A stretch of DNA of 64,000 nt from a bacterium (GTDB lineage: Bacteria; Myxococcota_A; Bradymonadia; UBA7976; UBA1532), in the NCBI GenBank assembly GCA_030427205.1, contig JAUHXC010000006.1, positions 240,936 to 304,935 of the forward strand, written 5' to 3'. The notes beneath the pieces are model-generated. The model ran no database searches. It was not told the DNA's origin and saw only the letters and a program-made list of their open reading frames with translations. Positions 1 through 7,849 of this stretch are shown here, in pieces; within the stretch, counting starts at the first letter, position 1; the number at the start of each line of letters is the position of its first letter. Both the position numbers and the translations under genes were made by a program.

Positions 1-237
1 CGGCTCCTTGCCCTCGCGGGACATCTCCCGCCAGCGGCGCATGGCGCCGCTCTCGAGCAGGCTCTTGCTGTTCTGACCGAACAGGTTCTCGAGGTCCTTC
101 TTGTCGAGCCCGGTCGACATCGCATACTCGTCGATGTCGGGGTTGTCGCTGCCGCGGACGTAGGCCGGGCTGCCGCTGCAGGCCGCGAGGCTCGCGGTCA
201 GGGCGACGATGGAAGCCAGGGAGAGCAATCGGCGCAT
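1..237 (-). CDS. LpoB-like lipoprotein, 3' end outside window
   Basis: The reading frame starts at an ATG at 237, preceded at the right distance by a GAGGA Shine-Dalgarno, and runs off the left edge, so only 79 residues are visible. The start is a short basic and hydrophobic signal peptide ending in the lipobox LAAC (Cys20), so the product should be a lipid-anchored envelope protein. After the Cys comes YVRGSDNPDIDEYAMSTGLD, a pattern I associate with LpoB-type activators of penicillin-binding proteins. The lipoprotein call is seen directly; the LpoB assignment is recognition from a short stretch. The neighbouring DHH gene lies 159 bp upstream on the same strand. Confidence 0.6.
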   Translation of the reverse strand, partial: MRRLLSLASIVALTASLAACSGSPAYVRGSDNPDIDEYAMSTGLDKKDLENLFGQNSKSLLESGAMRRWREMSREGKEP

Positions 238-357
238 CGGGGTGTCCTCGCTGTGTTCGGGGCGCTTCGGAAGTGGGGGCATTTCGCCCGCGAAGAATAG
301 GAGCGGGCCTCGCGCGGCGCAAGGAATGGGCGCAGCCCGGGTTTATTCATCGTCGAC

Positions 358-390
358 GTCGTTTTTCTGCCCGCGGGTGTCGTTTTTCTG
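358..390. repeat. 12-bp direct repeat in gap between DHH gene and lipoprotein
   Basis: The 12-mer GTCGTTTTTCTG occurs at 358-369 and again, identical, at 379-390, a spacing of two helical turns. It lies just after the DHH stop codon (minus strand) and upstream of the lipoprotein start at 237. It could be a regulator site for the lipoprotein or part of a transcript end; neither is proven. Confidence 0.4.
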
Positions 391-396
391 GCCGGC

Positions 397-1572
397 TCAG
401 CCGCTGTCGCCGACGTCCTGCTCGACGCCGATCTTCTCGAAGACGAGGTCTTCGATGGTCTTCTTGCCGATGGCCCACAGGGCGTCGCGATCGCGGCAGC
501 GGGCGAAGAGGCCCAGCGGGATGCGGAAGCCGCCCTTGTTGCGCCGCCCGCCGCCGTAGTGGCGCCCGGCGGAGTCGGCCCCGAAGACCGCCTTGAGCCA
601 GCCGTCGGGGTCGATGGTCGGGCTGTTGGTGCGCAGCGATCCGTCGACCACGTCGCCGTTGACGATGCCGAAGACCAGCGCGGTCTCGACGCCTTCGTGG
701 CGCAGCAGGAAGTCGCTGGTCTGGGCGATGCCGTCGCGGTCTTCCTCGCGCACGAAGCCGACCCCGGCGAGCAGGAAGGTGCCGCGGATGCTCTTGTTGT
801 TCAGCCCGCGCTGGATGATCTCCATCGTGCGGGCGGTGATCGACTGCTTGCTGATGAGCCGCAGGAGGTCGTTGTCGATGAACTGGCGCAGGTAGGCCCC
901 CGCGCGGAAGTCGATCGAGCGGGCGAGCAGCAGGTTGTCGGTATCGGCCCGGATGCCGTGCATCAGCGCGGTGGCCAGTCGGGCGTCGCCCGAGTTGCCC
1001 AGCCGCAGGCCGTGCTGGCTGTGCTCGAGGTACTCGGCGTAGATGCTGGCCGTCGCCCCGGCGTCTTCACGGATGTCGACGAAGGCCGCCTCGAAGCCGC
1101 CGACGATCTTGTGGTGGTCGACGAAGGTCAGGATGGGCGGCGGCTTGGCCACCCGCACCGGCAGGTGAGGGGTCTGGGCGTCGACGAACGACATGTAGTC
1201 GAAGCTGCTGATGTCCATGTCTTCGCGATACTGCCGCAGGTCGGCGTCGAGGCTCTTGACCAGCGCCCGGTTCTCCGGGTGGCTGATCTGGTCGAAGAAG
1301 ACGATGGTGCAGTCGATGTCGTAGGCCTTGGCCATGTGCCGCTGGGCGATGGCGCTGGCGATGCTGTCGGGGTCGGGGTGGCCCTTGATCACGATCAACA
1401 GCCGGCAGCCCCGGGCCGACTCGAGGGTGGCGAGCATCGCCTCGAGGCGGTCGGGGGCTTCGCAGTGGCCCCGTGCCGACGGCCGGTTGCTGGCGTAGTC
1501 GCCGTTGCCGTTGATCGGCATCGGGGCGACCTCGCTCGACGGCGTCGCGGGGCGGTTGGTCAGCGCGGTCAT
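397..1572 (-). CDS. DHH-family phosphoesterase
   Basis: This is a 391-residue protein of the DHH/DHHA1 superfamily, the group that includes NrnA-like oligoribonuclease/pAp phosphatases and exopolyphosphatase-like enzymes. The N-terminal metal motif is GHPDPDS (residues 64-70), the name-giving DHH is at 152-154 (FVDHHK), and the C-terminal DHHA1 part carries the Gly-rich HYGGGRRNKGGF. The reading frame stays open further upstream to 1653, but ATG 1572 is chosen because the added part is Arg-rich and unlike the family. A Pro/Ser-rich leader of about 40 residues precedes the domain. It should hydrolyse small nucleotide or nanoRNA phosphodiesters in the cytoplasm; the exact substrate cannot be read. 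It is monocistronic as far as visible. Confidence 0.8.
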   Translation of the reverse strand: MTALTNRPATPSSEVAPMPINGNGDYASNRPSARGHCEAPDRLEAMLATLESARGCRLLIVIKGHPDPDSIASAIAQRHMAKAYDIDCTIVFFDQISHPENRALVKSLDADLRQYREDMDISSFDYMSFVDAQTPHLPVRVAKPPPILTFVDHHKIVGGFEAAFVDIREDAGATASIYAEYLEHSQHGLRLGNSGDARLATALMHGIRADTDNLLLARSIDFRAGAYLRQFIDNDLLRLISKQSITARTMEIIQRGLNNKSIRGTFLLAGVGFVREEDRDGIAQTSDFLLRHEGVETALVFGIVNGDVVDGSLRTNSPTIDPDGWLKAVFGADSAGRHYGGGRRNKGGFRIPLGLFARCRDRDALWAIGKKTIEDLVFEKIGVEQDVGDSG

Positions 1573-1740
1573 GGCGTCTCCACAGTCTCGGCATCGCCGC
1601 CAAGGCGACGATCTGCCCCGGCGACGATAGCGTTCGCGGGGCGCGGATGACAAGATCGATGCCCCGCGAATGCGTCTGGATACGGGCCGCTCGGGGCCTA
1701 CGGCGTCCGCGCGCGCGGCGCTCGGCGATGGGCCGATCGA

Positions 1741-2064
1741 TCAGTAACGCGGCACGGAGGGGTCGACTTCGACGCTCCAGCGGTCGATGCCGCCCGTCAG
1801 ATTCGTGAGGTCTTCGAAGCCGCGCTGCGCCAGGAACATGGCCGCCTGCATGCTGCGCATGCCGTGGTGGCACACCAGCACCAGCGGCCGATCGGGGTCG
1901 AGTTCGAAGGCCCGCGCGGCGAGCGTATCGAGCGGTATCAGCTGAGCGCCCTCGATCGCGGCGATGCGATGTTCGCCGACCGTGCGCACGTCGATGAGCA
2001 GCGGCGGCGTATCGCTGTCGAGGCGGGCGGCCACCTCGCTGGGCGTCTGACGGCGGATGTTCAT
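1741..2064 (-). CDS. Rhodanese-domain protein
   Basis: This 107-residue single-domain rhodanese shows LIDVRTVGEH early and the active-site loop CHHGMRS with the persulfide-forming Cys65. It ends with the usual GGIDRWS. Its ATG overlaps the stop of folE by four bases (ATGA at 2061-2064), so translation is coupled. Single-domain rhodaneses move sulfane sulfur or act as sulfur carriers. Coupling to a folate-pathway enzyme and a 2Fe-2S protein suggests a role in cofactor or thiolation chemistry, but that is inference from context. Confidence 0.85.
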   Translation of the reverse strand: MNIRRQTPSEVAARLDSDTPPLLIDVRTVGEHRIAAIEGAQLIPLDTLAARAFELDPDRPLVLVCHHGMRSMQAAMFLAQRGFEDLTNLTGGIDRWSVEVDPSVPRY

Positions 2065-2633
2065 CGGCGAACCTCGGAGATGCGGTGAGCGCCCACCGGG
2101 GGCAGGACGTCGTCTCGGCCGACGAGGCTGCCGCGGGCCAGCCGGGTATGCACCCGGGCCCGCCGCGGCTCCCGCCCGCGCAGGATCAGGCACAGATGCG
2201 TCGCCTCGATGGCGCAGGCCACGCCCACGGCGCCGAGGTGCGCGTCGAGCGCGTCGAGCACGTCGATGCAGAGCTGCTCTTGCAGCACCAGCCGGCGGGA
2301 CAGGGTCGCCACCAGCTTCTCGAGGCCGCCGAGGCCGACGACGTGGGCGCCCGGCGCGTAGGCCAGATGCACCTCGCCGAAGTAGGGCACGAGGTGATGC
2401 GGACACATGCCGTGGAACGGGATGTCGGTCAGCGTGACCACCGTCGGCTCGGAGACCGGGATCGGCTCGCCGAGCGCGTCGGCCGGGTCGAGTCGATGCC
2501 CCGAGACGAGCTGATTGCGCCAGAACTCGGCCACCCGCTCGGGCGTGCCCCGGGTCTCGGGGTGGTCGCCGAGGTCGAGCGACGCGAGCAGATCGGCGAT
2601 GGCAGCCTCGGGCGTCGGACGGCTGCGGCTCAT
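2061..2633 (-). CDS. folE: GTP cyclohydrolase I
   Basis: This enzyme converts GTP to 7,8-dihydroneopterin triphosphate, the first step to tetrahydrofolate, biopterin and queuosine-type deazapurines. The 190-residue length fits FolE. The zinc site is visible as Cys77 with His79/His80 in FHGMCPHHL, and the second zinc Cys148 in THLCLILRG. The AYAPGAHVVGL segment of the active site is also present. The start ATG at 2633 overlaps the stop of the upstream 2Fe-2S gene, and its stop overlaps the rhodanese start, so the three are translationally coupled. The C-terminal tail after residue 155 is Arg-rich. Confidence 0.93.
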   Translation of the reverse strand: MSRSRPTPEAAIADLLASLDLGDHPETRGTPERVAEFWRNQLVSGHRLDPADALGEPIPVSEPTVVTLTDIPFHGMCPHHLVPYFGEVHLAYAPGAHVVGLGGLEKLVATLSRRLVLQEQLCIDVLDALDAHLGAVGVACAIEATHLCLILRGREPRRARVHTRLARGSLVGRDDVLPPVGAHRISEVRR

Positions 2634-3022
2634 GGCGCGCCGCCGGGGTCGTCGGGCCCGTCCGATGCACCGCGGGCCAGCTCGGCTTCGGCGAGGCTCA
2701 GCGCCGACGGCAGCACCCGCGCGCTGCGCGGCATGCGCACGACCTCCAGCCCGTCCTCGACCCGCAGGCAGCAGGCTCGGGCGCCCTCGGCCTCGTCGGC
2801 CCCCGGCTTGCGCACCTTGCAGGCGCAGCAGCCGATGGTGTCGTTGAAGCAGAAGAGCGACCAGTCGCAGGTCAGCCGCCCCAGTTCGAACTGCATGTAT
2901 TGCAGCGCCCGGATCAGCGGGATGCCCTCGGGCACCGCGAAGCGCTCGCCGCGTACGACGACGGTCACCATGCGATCGAAGTCGCCGTAGATCAGGGGGT
3001 TGGGGCGGTCGGGACCGATCAA
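2630..3022 (-). CDS. 2Fe-2S ferredoxin-like protein
   Basis: The 130-residue product resembles the N-terminal 2Fe-2S domain of NuoG/HoxU-type proteins. It has a beta-grasp start (MVTVVVRGERFAVPEG), then clustered cysteines C52, C58, C65, C66, C68 and C84/C85 in a C-x6-C...GCCAC...ACC arrangement, followed by DGLEV. The start is a TTG at 3022 with GAGG five bases upstream. The alternative ATG at 2971 has no ribosome-binding site and would lose 17 residues. The stop overlaps the folE ATG (2630-2633). It probably donates or accepts electrons for a neighbouring enzyme. The doubled cysteines are unusual, and the exact ligands cannot be assigned by eye. Confidence 0.75.
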   Translation of the reverse strand: MIGPDRPNPLIYGDFDRMVTVVVRGERFAVPEGIPLIRALQYMQFELGRLTCDWSLFCFNDTIGCCACKVRKPGADEAEGARACCLRVEDGLEVVRMPRSARVLPSALSLAEAELARGASDGPDDPGGAP

Positions 3023-3065
3023 GCGTGCCTCGTGGAGATCTGCCCGGCGGGGGCGTCGGCCCTCA

Positions 3066-3917
3066 TCAGACGCCGGGAGCCGGGGCGGCGTCGCACGGGC
3101 GACGATCGAGCAGGGCGGCGAGCGTCGCGTCGTCGATGCCGAAGTGGCCGATCTTCACCGGGCTCTCGGGGCGGTGGAAGTCCGAGCCGCCGGTCTGCAC
3201 CAGGTCGTATTGCCGGGCGAGGGCGCGGAAGCGGTCGACCATGTCGTTGCCGTGGGCCGGGTGCAGCACCTCGAGCCCGTCGAGGCCGGCCTCGACCAGC
3301 GTGGGGACCTCGGCGCTGAAGTCGTCGACGCCCGGATGGGCCAGCACCGCGACCCCGCCGGCGGCGTGGATGACGTCGATGGCCTCGGCGGCGCTCAGCC
3401 GCTCGATGGGCACGTTGGCCGGGCTGCTGTTGCCCAGCCACTTGTCGAAGACCTCCTGGTTCGAGCGGGCGTAGCCGGCCGCGATCATGGCCGCGGCGAT
3501 GTGGGGGCGGCCCACGTTGCCCTCGGCGGCGGCGATGATCGGCTCGGGGTCGAGGGGCATGCCCAGCTCGCCGAGCCGGGCGCAGATCGCCCGCGCCCGC
3601 CGCTCGCGGCCGGTGCGCTGCCGCTCGGTCACCGCCATCAACCCGGGGTGGGTCGGATCGACGAAGTAGCCCAGGATGTGCACCTCGCGGCCGATCCAGG
3701 CGCTCAGCTCGATGCCGTCGAGGATCGAGACCCCGAACCGGGCGCCGGCCGCGCGGGCCTCCGGCAGACCGGCGGTCGTATCGTGGTCGGTCAGGGCGAT
3801 GACCCGGGCGCCGCGGCGGGCGGCCTCCCGGACCAGCGCCGTCGGTGACAGGGTGCCGTCCGACATCGTGCTGTGCATGTGCAGGTCGACCGGATACCGG
3901 GCGGTGCGGCTGGCCAT
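3066..3917 (-). CDS. PHP-domain phosphoesterase (RNase AM/YciV-like)
   Basis: This is a 283-residue PHP metal-dependent phosphoesterase. The motifs come in order: VDLHMHSTMSDG (residues 10-21), LTDHDT (about 42-47), GIELSA, VLAHPG and GGSDFH near the C-terminus. The set matches the trimetal site of the YciV/TrpH family, which acts as a 3',5'-nucleotide phosphatase and 5'-to-3' trimming RNase. Length fits the family. It lies 43 bp upstream of the 2Fe-2S gene on the same strand and may head the same transcript. Confidence 0.85.
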   Translation of the reverse strand: MASRTARYPVDLHMHSTMSDGTLSPTALVREAARRGARVIALTDHDTTAGLPEARAAGARFGVSILDGIELSAWIGREVHILGYFVDPTHPGLMAVTERQRTGRERRARAICARLGELGMPLDPEPIIAAAEGNVGRPHIAAAMIAAGYARSNQEVFDKWLGNSSPANVPIERLSAAEAIDVIHAAGGVAVLAHPGVDDFSAEVPTLVEAGLDGLEVLHPAHGNDMVDRFRALARQYDLVQTGGSDFHRPESPVKIGHFGIDDATLAALLDRRPCDAAPAPGV

Positions 3918-4026
3918 GGCTCACTCCCTCCCGGGATGATCCGGGCGCGCGAAAAAGGCGCCTATGGTTTCACCCGGCTCGAAGCGGTGTCAATGCGCGC
4001 AGGCCCGTTGTCGAAAGACGTGGGGC

Positions 4027-5682
4027 TCAGCGGCCCTGTTCGGCGACGAACGCCTCCACCGCAGCGGCGGTGTGGGCCAGCAAGCCCGGGTCGAGCCGCG
4101 GGCCGTGGCCCGGGATCACCACCTTCGCCTTCAGGCGTTGCAGGCCGCGGACCGCCGCCGGCCAGCGGGCGAGGTCCGCGTCGCCGACATAGCCCGGCCG
4201 CGGCATGCCGAAGACCGCGCAGCCGCCGAAGAGCACCGCCCGGCGGGGCAGGTGCACCACCACGTTGTCGGCGGTGTGCCCCGGCCCGGGATGCAGCACG
4301 TGCACCGGCTCGCCGAAGTCCAGAGTCAGCCCGTCGGCGAGCGGAAAGGTCTTCGTCGGCGCGGCGAAGACCAGATCGTCGAAGACCCCCGGGTTCTGGC
4401 TCACCAGCGCCGACTTCATGCCGCCGGCTTTCTCCCGCACCCGGCGGGCGGTCAGGTCGGCGCCCCAGGTCGTCGCGCCGGCGGCCTCGAGCGCGCTGTT
4501 GCCGCCCAGCGCGTCCGCGTGATGGTGGCTGTTGATCGCCACGATCGGCCGGGTGCCGAAGCGGGCTTCGAGCCAGACGAGCAGCCGCCGGGTCGCGTCG
4601 GGCGTCGCCGGGGTATCGGCCAGCAGCAGGGTGCCGTCTGGCATCTCGGCCAGCAGCGCGTTCGACGACCACTGGGCGTGGGTCACCACCCAGGTCGCCG
4701 GCGCGACGGGCCTCAGCTTCAGATCGTGGTCGATGCGCAGCGGGGCCTCGTCGCGGCCGCCGAAGCGCAGGTCGAGGGCCCGGGTCTGCCCTTCGTCCCA
4801 GGCCCAGCGCTCGGCGGCCGTCCGTTTGCCGTCGAGCTGAGCGGCGTCGATCCGATACAGCCACGAGAGCCCGATCGGGCCGGCGTAGTGGTCGGCCATG
4901 GCGTAGACCGGATCGGCCAGCGCGCTCTCGAGCGATATGAAGCCGAAGCCGTCGGCCCGCAGCGCGGTCAGCAGCGCGTCGAGATGATCGGCGGCCAGGG
5001 CGTTGGCGTGCAGCAGCAGCACGTGCGGCACGGCCCGATCGAACTGACGGCGGGCCTCGGCCCGGAAGTGACGGCTGGCGGCGACGACGTGCCGCACATA
5101 GGCCGCGCCGATGGCCGCGGCGGTCTGCGTATCACCCCGGCCCAGGGCGGCGATGTAGGGGCGCACGAGGATCCACTCGCCGGTGTCGATGCTGACCGGC
5201 GCCGACCGATGACCCATCTCCGCGAGATGCGCCAGCCCGGCGTCGCGGGCCTCGGCGGTGCGCCCCCGCTGCAAGAAGGGATAGCGGAAGTAGGGGACCG
5301 CCGCGCCGAGCGTGCGCTCCATGCGCGCCTTGCAGTCCCGCACATCGGCCGCCCATGTCGACCGGTCGAGCCGATCGAACGCCCGGTGCGTCGTGCTGTG
5401 GTTGCCCAGCCCGTGGCCCGCCGCTTGCCACGCCTTCAGCACCGCAGCCTCCGGGCGGATGCGCTCGCAGACCACGAAACCGGTCGCGACGACCCGATGC
5501 TTCTCGAGGGCGGCCAGGATGCGAGCGTTGGCGGCGGGTACGCTGTCGCCCGGTCCGACCCCGCCGACGAAGGGCAGGTCGTCGATCGTGATGGCGACCG
5601 TGTCGGTGGACGCTGTCGGTGCGCCGGGCGCGCCAGAGGCAGCGGGCGCGGCGAGCAGCGCGAGCAGCGCGAGAGACAGCAT
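4027..5682 (-). CDS. NodB polysaccharide deacetylase fused to B1-type metallo-beta-lactamase fold
   Basis: The ATG at 5682 follows a perfect AGGAGG and opens a signal peptide (MLSLALLALLAAPAASG), so this 551-residue protein is exported. Residues 28-270 form a NodB polysaccharide deacetylase with D34-D35, the metal pair H95/H99 (NHSTTH) and R133-Y-P. Residues 330-540 form a metallo-beta-lactamase fold with H386, H388, D390, H469 (PGHTADN), C488 (LFGGC) and H526 (PGHG), the ligand set of subclass B1. The lysine three residues after the Cys, which binds beta-lactam carboxylate in B1 enzymes, is Phe491, and the GN preceding VGDAD is GY (Tyr498). It may therefore cleave a cell-wall or amide substrate rather than antibiotics. 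Alternatively, both domains may process the same glycan. Fusion seen directly; substrate inferred. Confidence 0.85.
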   Translation of the reverse strand: MLSLALLALLAAPAASGAPGAPTASTDTVAITIDDLPFVGGVGPGDSVPAANARILAALEKHRVVATGFVVCERIRPEAAVLKAWQAAGHGLGNHSTTHRAFDRLDRSTWAADVRDCKARMERTLGAAVPYFRYPFLQRGRTAEARDAGLAHLAEMGHRSAPVSIDTGEWILVRPYIAALGRGDTQTAAAIGAAYVRHVVAASRHFRAEARRQFDRAVPHVLLLHANALAADHLDALLTALRADGFGFISLESALADPVYAMADHYAGPIGLSWLYRIDAAQLDGKRTAAERWAWDEGQTRALDLRFGGRDEAPLRIDHDLKLRPVAPATWVVTHAQWSSNALLAEMPDGTLLLADTPATPDATRRLLVWLEARFGTRPIVAINSHHHADALGGNSALEAAGATTWGADLTARRVREKAGGMKSALVSQNPGVFDDLVFAAPTKTFPLADGLTLDFGEPVHVLHPGPGHTADNVVVHLPRRAVLFGGCAVFGMPRPGYVGDADLARWPAAVRGLQRLKAKVVIPGHGPRLDPGLLAHTAAAVEAFVAEQGR

Positions 5683-5895
5683 CGGACCTCCTGTGATGCG
5701 ACCCAGGCTACACCGCTCGATCGTGCGGGTCATGCCGGGCATCCGCAGAGATCGTGGCGAAGCGGTGCAGGCCGGCGACCTCTCGGACGGCAGCAGGCGC
5801 CCGCGAAACCCCGTGGCCATGTCCGGCGTCTGTCAGGGGCTCGGCGACGCGGCCGGGCCGTCACCCACATCACCCGCACCCGAACAGGAGCCCGC

Positions 5896-6366
5896 ATGTC
5901 CATCGAGGTTGGCCAGCCCGCCCCCGACTTCACCCTGCCGTCCGATACCGACGGCGACGTGACCCTCTCCGCCCTGCGCGGCAAGCCGGTGGTGCTGTAC
6001 TTCTACCCCAAGGACAACACCCCCGGCTGCACCACCGAGGCCTGCGACTTCCGCGACCGCATCGAGCGGGTGCAGGCCCACGGCGCGGTGGTGCTCGGCG
6101 TCAGCCGCGACAGCCTCAAGCGCCACGAGAACTTCCGGGCGAAGTACGACCTCAACTTCCCGCTGCTCAGCGACAAGGAGCCCGAGGGCGCCGTGCACCA
6201 GCTCTACGGGGCGTGGGGCGAGAAGAAGATGTATGGCCGGGTCTCCATCGGCCCCATCCGCTCGACGGTGCTCATCGACGCCGAGGGCAACGTCGCGAAG
6301 CACTGGCCCAAGGTGCGGGTCAAGGGTCACGCCGACGCGGTGATCGAGGCCCTCGAAGCGCTCTGA
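5896..6366 (+). CDS. bcp: Thioredoxin-dependent peroxiredoxin Bcp/PrxQ
   Basis: This 156-residue atypical two-Cys peroxiredoxin reduces hydroperoxides with electrons from thioredoxin. The peroxidatic Cys45 sits in NTPGCT and the resolving Cys50 follows five residues later (TTEAC), the classical BCP arrangement. The start ATG has AGGAG five bases upstream. It is divergent from the deacetylase fusion, with a 213-bp shared upstream region. Confidence 0.93.
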   Translation: MSIEVGQPAPDFTLPSDTDGDVTLSALRGKPVVLYFYPKDNTPGCTTEACDFRDRIERVQAHGAVVLGVSRDSLKRHENFRAKYDLNFPLLSDKEPEGAVHQLYGAWGEKKMYGRVSIGPIRSTVLIDAEGNVAKHWPKVRVKGHADAVIEALEAL

Positions 6367-6512
6367 CCGCGGCCCCGCGGGGTGCCCGGTCGGGGCCCTA
6401 TGGCGCGCGGGCCCGTCGATCCGTTATCTGATAGAGCCGCGGTCGGCGACCGACGGGCGGCCCGGCGCGTCTCACGTCAGGCCTGTTCGACAAGCATCCC
6501 GAGGTGAGCCCC

Positions 6513-7070
6513 ATGGCCGTTCTCGACGTCCTGCCCTATCCCAACCCGTTCCTGCGCAAGCGGGCCCACGACGTCGAAGAGTTCGACGCGCGCCTCAAGC
6601 AGATCGTCGCCGACATGGAAGAGACGATGGCCGACGAAGACGGCATCGGCCTCGCCGCGACCCAGGTCGGCATCGACCTGCGGCTCTTGATCCTCTCGCG
6701 CTACGCGTTCGAAGGGCAGGAGGGGCGGGACAAGCCCAACCTGGTCATGATCAACCCCGAGATCGTCTGGGAGAGCGAAGAGACGACCCTCGGCGAAGAG
6801 GGCTGCCTGTCGTTTCCGGGGGTCTACATCCAGGTCGAGCGGCCGCAGAAGGTGCGCATCCGGGCCCGCGACGCCGACGGTGAGACCTACGAGATCGAAG
6901 GGGAAGGCCTCGGGGCCCGCGCGATCCTGCACGAGATCGACCACCTCGAAGGGGTGGTGATGATCGATCACGTCTCCCACCTCACCCGCAAGCGCGCGCT
7001 CAAGAAGCACCAGCGCAACCAGAAGGCGATCGTCAGCCGCCGCCGCGAAGAGGCCCGCAAGAACCGCTGA
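6513..7070 (+). CDS. def: Peptide deformylase
   Basis: This removes the formyl group from N-terminal formyl-methionine. All three family motifs are present: GIGLAATQ (44-51), EGCLS with metal ligand Cys98, and HEIDH with His140, Glu141 and His144. The ATG at 6513 is preferred because GAGGTG lies at proper distance; a GTG at 6504 would fall inside that ribosome-binding site. The product has 185 residues and a basic C-terminal tail (KRALKKHQRNQK...), somewhat longer than in the E. coli enzyme. Confidence 0.95.
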   Translation: MAVLDVLPYPNPFLRKRAHDVEEFDARLKQIVADMEETMADEDGIGLAATQVGIDLRLLILSRYAFEGQEGRDKPNLVMINPEIVWESEETTLGEEGCLSFPGVYIQVERPQKVRIRARDADGETYEIEGEGLGARAILHEIDHLEGVVMIDHVSHLTRKRALKKHQRNQKAIVSRRREEARKNR

Positions 7071-7103
7071 CGCCCGGGCGGCCGGTCGGTGCGTTCGGTT
7101 TTT

Positions 7104-7132
7104 TTGCCATGTCGGCCTATGTAGGATAGTGT
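7104..7132 (+). promoter_or_regulatory. Possible sigma-70-type promoter of the PilZ gene
   Basis: TTGCCA at 7104-7109 (five of six matches to the -35 box) is followed after 17 bases by TAGTGT at 7127-7132 (weak -10). The GGAGGTG ribosome-binding site starts at 7148, just before the ATG at 7158. The run of Ts upstream (7099-7105) could also mark the end of the def transcript, but I see no clean hairpin. Confidence 0.35.
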
Positions 7133-7157
7133 GCGTGTCGTCTCGACGGAGGTGACC

Positions 7158-7556
7158 ATGTCCGATACGCACTACGGCCCCCGATTCTCCGATGCCCCTA
7201 CGCCGCGGCTGCAGACCCGGGCGATCGACGCGCCGGCGGACGACCGCCGCGCCCGCCCGCGGGTGCCGTTCGCCGGCCGGGCCTACCTGACCTACGACGG
7301 CCGCTGCCGGGCCGAGACCATCGTCGATCTGTCGGCCGAGGGCCTGCAGCTGGCCTCGAAGCTGCGGCTGCGCCCCGGCAAACAGGTCAAGGTCTTCGTG
7401 CCCCTGCCCCACGGCGGCGGCTGGCGCCTGTGCCTGCTCAAGGGCGAGGTCGTGCGCCGCATCCGCGGGCGCAAGGGCGGTCTGGGCATCGCGCTGATCC
7501 CGGGCGAGACCGATACCCGGGCGCTGCTGGCGGACTTCGTCTCCGAAGCCGCCTGA
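7158..7556 (+). CDS. PilZ-domain protein
   Basis: This 132-residue protein is a single PilZ domain, the usual bacterial cyclic-di-GMP receptor. The ligand motifs are visible: DDRRARPRVPF (an RxxxR-type motif) near residue 35 and VDLSAEGLQL (DxSxxG). A 30-residue leader without signal features precedes it. GGAGGTG before the ATG fixes the start. It stands alone between def and an MBL hydrolase, so its partner cannot be told from context. A second PilZ protein is coded at 12.6 kb. Confidence 0.85.
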   Translation: MSDTHYGPRFSDAPTPRLQTRAIDAPADDRRARPRVPFAGRAYLTYDGRCRAETIVDLSAEGLQLASKLRLRPGKQVKVFVPLPHGGGWRLCLLKGEVVRRIRGRKGGLGIALIPGETDTRALLADFVSEAA

Positions 7557-7849
7557 ACCGCGGCTGCCCGCCGAGCGGCCTCAGCGCCGCTTCCCGCCGC
7601 CCGCGCCGATCCACCGCGCCGAACTGATCCATTCTGGAACACCCGCAGTGCGCCGTTTCGGCTGCGGAGGAGCCCCTATCGGGATGCTCCGCATCGCCGC
7701 CCTCGGCGCGAACGCACGGTTTCACGCGGTCTCTGGCCGAGTCACTGCGGATCTCCGGCCCGCTGCGCGCGTCATGGACCTTGGCCCGCCGTTTGCTCTT
7801 CTGCCCCGGCGACCGGTCACGCCGACCGGCCACGGCAGAGGAGGACGAT

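Noticed and set aside
4027..5682. True carbapenemase/antibiotic resistance gene
   Set aside because: Zinc ligands match B1, but the substrate-binding Lys and Asn are replaced and a deacetylase is fused; resistance cannot be claimed.
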